Below are positions 58,945 to 64,000 of a DNA stretch of 64,000 bases, piece by piece. Source of the stretch: Streptomyces sp. SID12488 (GTDB taxonomy: Bacteria > Actinomycetota > Actinomycetes > Streptomycetales > Streptomycetaceae); contig NZ_JAAGLT010000011.1 in the NCBI RefSeq assembly GCF_010548275.1, forward strand, positions 1 to 64,000, given 5' to 3'. The position numbers and the translations under genes were made by a program. Position 1 is the stretch's first letter; the number at the start of each line of letters is the position of its first letter. A model generated the notes under the pieces. That model had not been told where the DNA came from. It made no database searches and saw only the letters and a list, made by a program, of their open reading frames with translations.

Positions 58945-59874
58945 TCAGTCCTGGCGGACCACGTCCCTGCCGGGGCCGCCCGAGAGGGTGTCCCTGCCCG
59001 GGCCGCCGTACAGCTTGTCGTTGCCGCTGTTCCCGTAGAGCGTGTCGTTGCCGCTGTTGCCGTACAGACTGTCGGCGCCCTTGCCGGCGAAGAACGAGTC
59101 GTCTCCGGCGCCGCCGCGCAGCGAGTCGTTGCCGTCTCCGCCGATCAGTGTCTGGTGGCCTGCGCCGCCCTGGACTACATCGTTGCCCGGGCCCCCGTCC
59201 GCCCAGCCGTAGTCACCGGCGACATCGATCGTGTCGACGCCGTTCTGGCCGCTCAGGACGGACCCGGCGGCGCCGTGGATCGTGTCGTTGCCGTCCCCGG
59301 CGTTGGTCAGCCCGCGGACGCCCACGTCGATGATGTCGTCACCGGGTCCACCCTCGCTGTCGTTGCCGTCGACGCCACCGGTTCGGGTCAGCCTGTCCTT
59401 TCCGGCGCCCAGGTCGATCGAGGCCGTGAATCTGACCTGACCGGTGGCGTTGCCGAACGCGACGGTGTCGTTGCCGTCGCCGAGTTTCATGTACAGCGTG
59501 GCGTACGCGAGGTCGGGGTCCATGCCGGTCTTCGTGCAGGAGACCTTGGTGCGGTCCGTGTTGTCGGGGTGCGTGCAGCCTCCTTCGCTCACGTCGATGT
59601 CGATCGGGACCACGTCGTCGATGACGTAGGTGATGGTCGGGCCGTCGGTGGGCGTGGACGAGAACGTCGCGGTGACGGCGACCCTGTTGGTCTGGCCCGG
59701 CGCCGCCGTGTAGTCGAACGCCCGCCCACGATCCGCGCTCGTCAGTCTGGCCGCCGGTACCGCGGCGCCGGCGGTGGCGGGCAGGGCTACGAGGGCGGTC
59801 AGTCCGGTGGTGACGGCCAGGGTCAGGGCCGAGGCCACACGGAGTGTCCTGCGTCCGACGAAGTGAGAGGACAT
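58945..59874 (-). CDS. Secreted RTX-type (hemolysin-like) calcium-binding protein
   Basis: 309 aa from ATG 59874 (GGAGG 7 nt upstream; the frame is open to 60147). The signal peptide (RVASALTLAVTTGLTALVAL) is followed by about 100 residues of a beta-rich domain with a Cys pair, then RTX nonapeptide repeats from about 155 to 305: GDGNDTI, GGPGNDVVQGGAGHQTLIGG, GGAGDDSFFAG, GNSGNDTLYGNSGNDKLYGG, GGPGRDTLSGG. These bind calcium and fold into a beta roll outside the cell. No enzymatic domain is seen; the role may be surface or matrix attachment. Confidence 0.85.
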   Translation of the reverse strand: MSSHFVGRRTLRVASALTLAVTTGLTALVALPATAGAAVPAARLTSADRGRAFDYTAAPGQTNRVAVTATFSSTPTDGPTITYVIDDVVPIDIDVSEGGCTHPDNTDRTKVSCTKTGMDPDLAYATLYMKLGDGNDTVAFGNATGQVRFTASIDLGAGKDRLTRTGGVDGNDSEGGPGDDIIDVGVRGLTNAGDGNDTIHGAAGSVLSGQNGVDTIDVAGDYGWADGGPGNDVVQGGAGHQTLIGGDGNDSLRGGAGDDSFFAGKGADSLYGNSGNDTLYGNSGNDKLYGGPGRDTLSGGPGRDVVRQD

Positions 59875-60219
59875 TGCACAACCTCCATAAGGGGCAAGCG
59901 GTTTCGACACCCCCAGGTGACTCGCGGCACGTACAGAGGGTTGCGCCCCAGGCATGTTCTGAGGGGTGCGCCGCAAAGAATCCCCACAGCCTCGCCAGAG
60001 TGATTGACGAGCAGGGTGGGGCGATCTACCTTCTGATCGACTTTCCGAACCTAGTTCGAAATTTCGGCCAATTCGCCTGCCTGGTTGCGTTCTCCACGTC
60101 CCCCGTTCCCCCTCTCCTGTCCCTCCCCTCCCTCCTCCCCCACGCACGAGTCGCGCAGCCGCTCACTCCATTCCTGGACCCGCATCCACCCCCTCGCCAG
60201 CACCCGCTTGGAGACAAAG
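59875..60219. other. Intergenic stretch with small palindromes
   Basis: No gene is seen. CGAAC-CTA-GTTCG (60046-60058) overlaps the palindrome CGAAATTTCG (60057-60066) in the upstream region of the GH43 gene, a candidate operator. Confidence 0.5.
60046..60066. promoter_or_regulatory. Two overlapping palindromes, candidate operator of the GH43 gene
   Basis: CGAAC-CTA-GTTCG at 60046-60058 and CGAAATTTCG at 60057-60066, within about 150-175 bp of the start codon. Binding is inference. Confidence 0.5.
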
Positions 60220-61608
60220 ATGAGCGCAAGACCCCAGCCCTCCCGCCGTCTCTTCCTCGGCATGGCCGCCACCACTCCCCTCGCCATGTCCGGCGTCATG
60301 ACCCTCGGCGCCGGCACCGCCCACGCGGCCGACTCGGCATACGTGATGTGCTACTTCACCGAGTCGACGAGCCTGGGGCTGGGCACCGACTACGGCCTCC
60401 ACCTGGCCGTCAGCACCGACTCGCTCAACTGGACGCCGCTGAACCAGAACAACCCCGTGGTCACCCCGACCGCAGGCGCCCTCGGGCTGCGCGACCCATT
60501 CCTCATGCGCAAGCAGGACGGCACGTTCGTCGTCCTCGCCACCGACCTCAAGGGCACGGACTGGTCGTACAACAGCCAGTACATCCACGTCTGGGACTCC
60601 GCCGACCTGCGCACCTTCACCGGCTACCGGCGCCTGAAACTCCACGACATGACCACGCACAGCTGGGCACCCGAGGCGTTCTGGGACGCGAGCCGGGGCC
60701 AGTACGCGGTGATCTACTCCTCCGTGAACTCCACCGGCCACAACGTGATCATGGTGAACTACACCAGCGACTTCGTCACGGCGTCGAGCCCGCAGGTCTT
60801 CTTCGACCCCGGGTACGAGGTGATCGACGGGGACATGGCGGTCGGGGTCAACGGCTACAACTACCTGTTCTTCAAGAAGAACCAGACCCTGGTGTCGGCA
60901 CGCTCGACGTCCCTCAACCCGGGCAGCTTCACCGAGTACAGCGCGGGCGTGGCGCACGGCGGCACGGAAGCCCCGACGGTCTTCAAGTCGCTGACGTCGA
61001 ACTCCTGGTACCTCTGGGGCGACACGTACACCCCGAACGGCGTCTTCTACGCCTGGCAGACCTCCGACCTGGCCTCCGGCACCTGGACCGCTCTCGACCA
61101 GAAGACCTACACCCAGCCGGTCAACTCCAAGCACTGCGGCATCGCGACGATCACGACAGCCGAGTACAACAACCTGCTCACCAAGTGGGGCTCCCCGGCC
61201 TGGAACCGCCTCAAGTCGTACAACTACCCGGCCCGTTACGTCCGCCACGCCGACTACAAGGCACGCATCGACGAGTATCCCTTCGACCTCTACACCGACT
61301 CGGAGTGGAAGCTCGTCCCGGGCCTGGCCGACAGCACCGGCGTCTCCTTCCAGTCGGTCAACTACCCGACCCGCTACCTCCGGCACTACAACTACGCCCT
61401 CCAACTCGACGTCAACGACGGCACGTCGACATTCGCGGGCGACGCGACGTTCTACCGCACGGCGGGCCTGGCGGACAGTTCGTGGGCGTCGTTCCGGTCG
61501 TACAACAACCCGACGCGGTACATCCGCCACTCGAACTACGTGCTGCGGATCGACCCGATCTCGACGACTGCGGAGAAGCAGGACGCTACGTTCCGGGTGG
61601 GGTTCTGA
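60220..61608 (+). CDS. Tat-exported GH43-like glycosidase with AbfB (CBM42) domain
   Basis: 462 aa from ATG 60220 (GGAGACAAAG upstream; the frame is open from 60085). The Tat signal is PSRRLFLGMAATTPLAMSG with the twin Arg, and the export signal ends near AHAAD. The GH43-like beta-propeller spans about 40-310: GLRDPFLMRKQDGTFVVLAT with the Asp, WAPEAFWDASRGQYAVIYSS with the Glu, and YEVIDGDMAV. A beta-trefoil AbfB domain follows (about 330-460: YNYPARYVRHADYKARIDE, NYPTRYLRHYNYALQLD, NNPTRYIRHSNYVLRID, three subrepeats). It should act on arabinoxylan or arabinan. The role is likely arabinofuranosidase, but activity is not shown. Confidence 0.88.
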   Translation: MSARPQPSRRLFLGMAATTPLAMSGVMTLGAGTAHAADSAYVMCYFTESTSLGLGTDYGLHLAVSTDSLNWTPLNQNNPVVTPTAGALGLRDPFLMRKQDGTFVVLATDLKGTDWSYNSQYIHVWDSADLRTFTGYRRLKLHDMTTHSWAPEAFWDASRGQYAVIYSSVNSTGHNVIMVNYTSDFVTASSPQVFFDPGYEVIDGDMAVGVNGYNYLFFKKNQTLVSARSTSLNPGSFTEYSAGVAHGGTEAPTVFKSLTSNSWYLWGDTYTPNGVFYAWQTSDLASGTWTALDQKTYTQPVNSKHCGIATITTAEYNNLLTKWGSPAWNRLKSYNYPARYVRHADYKARIDEYPFDLYTDSEWKLVPGLADSTGVSFQSVNYPTRYLRHYNYALQLDVNDGTSTFAGDATFYRTAGLADSSWASFRSYNNPTRYIRHSNYVLRIDPISTTAEKQDATFRVGF

Positions 61609-61664
61609 GTCGGGGTTCGCCCCAACTGCCTTGAACTGAGCGGGATTTCGGGGTCTCCGTCTGA

Positions 61665-61699
61665 CTGCCGGTGCACTGGCTCTGCCCTTGCACCGGCAG
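61665..61699 (+). terminator. 11-bp stem terminator after the GH43 gene
   Basis: CTGCCGGTGCA (61665-61675) pairs with TGCACCGGCAG (61689-61699), loop 13 nt. Confidence 0.65.
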
Positions 61700-61787
61700 C
61701 ATTCGGTCGTCCGTCGCCGAGTCGAACGCTGTGGTCGCCCTTCCGGTGCCGGCCCGGTGTCAGTACCAAGTGGCAGGCTCTGCCGGC

Positions 61788-62324
61788 ATGAACAGACAGC
61801 AGTTCTGGCAGCTCATCGAGTCGGCCCGTAGCCAGGCCCCCAACCCGGACGACGGAGAAGCGGTCGCCCGCCAGGCAGCCTCGCTGCTGGCCACTCAACC
61901 GGCCGAGGAGATCATCGCCGCTCAGCAGGTGTTGTGGGACCTGATGGCCGACTCCTACACGAACCCTCTGTGGGCCGCTGCCTACGTCATCAACGGCGGA
62001 TGCTCCGACGACGCCTTCGACTACTTCCGGGGCTGGTTGATCGTGCAAGGGCGCGAGACCTTCGAGCGCATGATCGCTGATCCCGACGCCCTCGCAGAAC
62101 TGCCCGTCGTGCGAGCGTCAGCTGCCGCGGGAAGCGTTCTCGATTGTGAGGACGTGCTCGGTATCGCCTGGACCGCCCACATCACGGCGACCGGCAGGCA
62201 ACTCCCTGACGACGCGTTCAGCATCCGATACCCGGAGCTGGACCCCACCTGGAACTTCGAATTCGACGACCGAGGCGAAATGACTCGCCGCCTGCCACGC
62301 TTGGCGGTTCTCTATCCGGAGTAG
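61788..62324 (+). CDS. DUF4240 domain protein
   Basis: 178 aa from ATG 61788 (the frame is open from 61671). The start MNRQQFWQLIESAR is the DUF4240 beginning, and AAAYVINGGCSDDAFDYFRG, WLIVQGRETFERMIADPDAL follow as in that family. No membrane segment or signal peptide. DUF4240 is a small helical domain of unknown function, common in Streptomyces. The end (FDDRGEMTRRLPRLAVLYPE) matches the family. It stands alone. Confidence 0.85.
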   Translation: MNRQQFWQLIESARSQAPNPDDGEAVARQAASLLATQPAEEIIAAQQVLWDLMADSYTNPLWAAAYVINGGCSDDAFDYFRGWLIVQGRETFERMIADPDALAELPVVRASAAAGSVLDCEDVLGIAWTAHITATGRQLPDDAFSIRYPELDPTWNFEFDDRGEMTRRLPRLAVLYPE

Positions 62325-62436
62325 GCAAGTCCGTGAGCGACGGCTTCGCTGTCGAGTTCGGCCTGTTGACCTGAGTTTTTCTCGCCGGTGGCCGGCCATT
62401 CGACGGTGCGCCTGACAGGCGCCCCTCGCGACGAGC

Positions 62437-63402
62437 TCAAGCCACCAACAACTGCTCCAGCAGACCCGGGAGGCTCCGGCCGAAGCCCGAGGGGAAATCG
62501 TGACCCAGCCCGGGGATCGTCTCCAGCGTGACGTCCGCGCCCGCCTCGGCAAGCACCGCGTGAGCGTCGTAAACCTCGGGGGTGACGTCGTCGTCCTGGT
62601 CCCCCACCAGAATCCGGCCGCGCACCGCACCCTGCGCGGCCCTCGCGCGCTGTTCCTCGTCTAGGTGCGCCGGTGTGAGGGCAGGACCCACCGCCAGGAA
62701 TCCGGAGGGGCGTACTGCCGCGTCGGACAGGGCCCACAGCACAGCCACGCGGGCGCCCGCCGAGAAGCCCGCCGCGAGGAGTGGCAGGGAGGCGTCGGCC
62801 TCGTCCAGTTCGGCGAGAGCCGCGGTGATGTCCCGGATGCCGACGCCGATGTCGGGCCAGCTGCGGTAGAGCGGGGTCGACCGCTGGGAGGAGTCGACGG
62901 CGACGAGGACGAGCCCCGCGTCAACTGCCGCCGCCCACTGTTCCGCAGCCAGGGCCGCGTCCTGATCGGCGCCGTGCAGGACGACCAGGACACCTCGAGG
63001 GGCAGCGCCTTGTGGCCGTCGTACGACCGGGGGAAGAGGGACTCCAGTGGCCGTCGCGTGCCGGGCCGTGGACTCGCGGAGCAGAGCCGTGAACCCCTCA
63101 AGGTCACGAACGGCGGCCAGGTCGTCGTCATCGACGAGAATCGTGGGACTCCACCAGGCGCCGCCGTCGGCGAGTGCTGTGCGCAGCTCCGCCAGCGCGT
63201 CCTCGGGCCGCCCGGTGAGCGTCAGCAGGCAGGCGGCCAGGTGGGCGGTGTCCGCACGACGCGAGGGGATCCGGGGAGCCGCGTCCTCCACCGCTTTCAG
63301 GGCATCGGCCAATCGGCCTTCGGCGTACAGCCGTGACACCGTCTCGTCGAGTGCGCGGTAGAGCGCTTCCTGGGCCACGCTTGCCTGACCGTTCATCGAC
63401 AC
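62437..63402 (-). CDS. Alpha/beta hydrolase with N-terminal TPR-like helices
   Basis: 321 aa from ATG 63402 (ATG 63396 also possible). The first about 110 residues are helical with TPR-like spacing (ALYRALDETVSRLYAEGRLA, LLTLTGRPEDALAELRTALA). The hydrolase domain begins GVLVVLHGADQDAALAAEQW; the nucleophile elbow is AAGFSAGARVA (Ser near 214), acid Asp in VGDQDDDV, catalytic His in GLGHDFPSG (near 306). The dienelactone-hydrolase/phospholipase-like core suggests an esterase. The substrate is unknown. It has no clear operon partner. Confidence 0.8.
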   Translation of the reverse strand: MSMNGQASVAQEALYRALDETVSRLYAEGRLADALKAVEDAAPRIPSRRADTAHLAACLLTLTGRPEDALAELRTALADGGAWWSPTILVDDDDLAAVRDLEGFTALLRESTARHATATGVPLPPVVRRPQGAAPRGVLVVLHGADQDAALAAEQWAAAVDAGLVLVAVDSSQRSTPLYRSWPDIGVGIRDITAALAELDEADASLPLLAAGFSAGARVAVLWALSDAAVRPSGFLAVGPALTPAHLDEEQRARAAQGAVRGRILVGDQDDDVTPEVYDAHAVLAEAGADVTLETIPGLGHDFPSGFGRSLPGLLEQLLVA

Positions 63403-63577
63403 ATCGAATCACAGCGTCAGGCAAGCGGTCGGCGGGCGAGGACAGGCACCCGCGTTCCCTCGCTTCGGCCCCTCCAGCAGAGGCGACTCGGTCTCGACCG
63501 GTCGGTGAACAGCGGGACGCTACATTCCGGATGGGCTGCTGACCCGTGGCCCACCAACCAGGAAAGGGCAGTTGACC

Positions 63578-64000
63578 ATGGTGCTCAAGGTACGAGGTGT
63601 CGTACTGCCCGAGCGGGAGCAGCGGACCTTCTGGATCGACCGGGGCCGGCTGTGGACCGAGCCGGTCCCGGGGGCGAGTTCGGACGGGGATGCGGAACTG
63701 GTCGTCGACGGGGGCTGGTTGCTGCCCGGCCTCGTCGATGCCCACACCCATCCGGGTGCGGAGGGCGTCGAGGACGCGTTCAGTGACGAGACGCTACGTC
63801 GGCACCTCGCCGATCACCGGGACGCCGGCGTGCTGCTCGTGCGCACGCCGGGGTCCGCCGCCCGTATCCCGGCCTGGGTGGACGACGACCCGGAGCTGCC
63901 GCGAGTTCGCTCGGCCGGGCGCTGGCTGGCCACGCCCGGCCGGTTCTTCCCCGGGTTCGGACGGGACGTGAGCGAGGCCGGCCTGGTGGACGCCGCCGTC
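63578..64000 (+). CDS. Amidohydrolase-family protein, N-terminal part (cut by window edge)
   Basis: 141 codons are visible from ATG 63578 (AGGAAAGG upstream) to the window edge, with no stop. VVDGGWLLPGLVDAHTHPGA is the metal-binding HxH motif of amidohydrolases, preceded by the small beta-sandwich strands (GVVLPEREQRTFWID). After it comes DAGVLLVRTPGSAAR, as in cytosine deaminase/imidazolonepropionase-like members. It should use one or two zinc ions to hydrolyse a C-N bond. The remainder, including other His and Asp ligands, lies outside the window. Confidence 0.85.
   Translation, partial: MVLKVRGVVLPEREQRTFWIDRGRLWTEPVPGASSDGDAELVVDGGWLLPGLVDAHTHPGAEGVEDAFSDETLRRHLADHRDAGVLLVRTPGSAARIPAWVDDDPELPRVRSAGRWLATPGRFFPGFGRDVSEAGLVDAAV

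Noticed and set aside
10200..60000. A secondary-metabolite gene cluster
   Set aside because: No PKS, NRPS, terpene, RiPP or other core biosynthetic enzyme was found; the enzymes and transporters are scattered singles.
1..64000. CRISPR array or complete prophage
   Set aside because: No regularly spaced repeat-spacer pattern, Cas, capsid, portal or terminase protein was seen. The tandem repeats found are short or have no spacers.

Overview
The window looks like Streptomyces chromosome. GC is very high, GTG starts are common, and it carries an HrdD-type sigma factor behind a SigR-type promoter, a conservon (CvnA/CvnB), a CebR-type operator, a GlxA-type AraC regulator, a DUF5753/DUF397 pair and many regulator-transporter pairs. 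It reads as ordinary accessory or arm-proximal chromosome. There is no polyketide or NRPS cluster, no CRISPR array and no complete phage.

Layout. 1-10 kb: edge of an IS1182-type insertion sequence, a DHA2 exporter with a divergent WYL regulator, a TetR regulator, hrdD with a divergent acetyltransferase, an extradiol dioxygenase with a divergent MarR regulator, and a TetR-DHA2 exporter pair with two identical operators. 10-15 kb: a secreted M6-like metalloprotease behind a perfect Crp-type site, a tandem-fused IclR regulator, glucarate dehydratase and a DUF1062 protein. 15.7-18 kb: tRNA-Arg(CCT), a small remnant island bounded by a 37-bp duplication of the tRNA 3' end, then a VanJ-like membrane phosphatase. 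19-28.4 kb: a tandem 167-bp repeat, a two-gene conservon (kinase plus roadblock protein only), a secreted M36 metalloprotease, a GH5 mannanase with FN3 and CBM2 under a CebR-type operator, and a GlxA-type regulator. 28.5-36.9 kb: a saccharopine-dehydrogenase-like reductase, an archaeal-type DUF234 ATPase beside a 5'-truncated HD-domain gene, a winged-helix/zinc-ribbon protein behind a leader hairpin, a large lipoprotein and an ABC exporter. 37-43 kb: an MFS protein with divergent ArsR-type regulator, glutathione peroxidase, a MerR regulator and a large membrane protein. 43-49 kb: a D-Ala-D-Ala carboxypeptidase with an enormous repetitive cytoplasmic tail, a GPP34 protein and the XRE-DUF5753/DUF397 pair. 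49-64 kb: an SDR with a divergent dimeric-barrel protein, a sodium:solute symporter, an ADP-ribosylglycohydrolase, a NACHT/STAND-like TPR ATPase, DUF2165, an L,D-transpeptidase-like protein lacking the catalytic Cys, an RTX-repeat protein, a Tat-exported GH43/AbfB protein, DUF4240, an alpha/beta hydrolase and a truncated amidohydrolase.

How the genes work together. Three themes recur: divergent regulator-transporter or regulator-enzyme pairs with recognisable palindromes between them; a secretome for polymer degradation (M6 and M36 proteases, mannanase, GH43/AbfB protein), partly under Crp/CebR-type sites; and cell-envelope functions (VanJ-like phosphatase, DD-carboxypeptidase, inactive-looking L,D-transpeptidase, lipoprotein). 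All functions are inferred from sequence alone. Start sites were chosen by ribosome-binding site, family N-terminus and operator position, and differ in many cases from the longest ORF.
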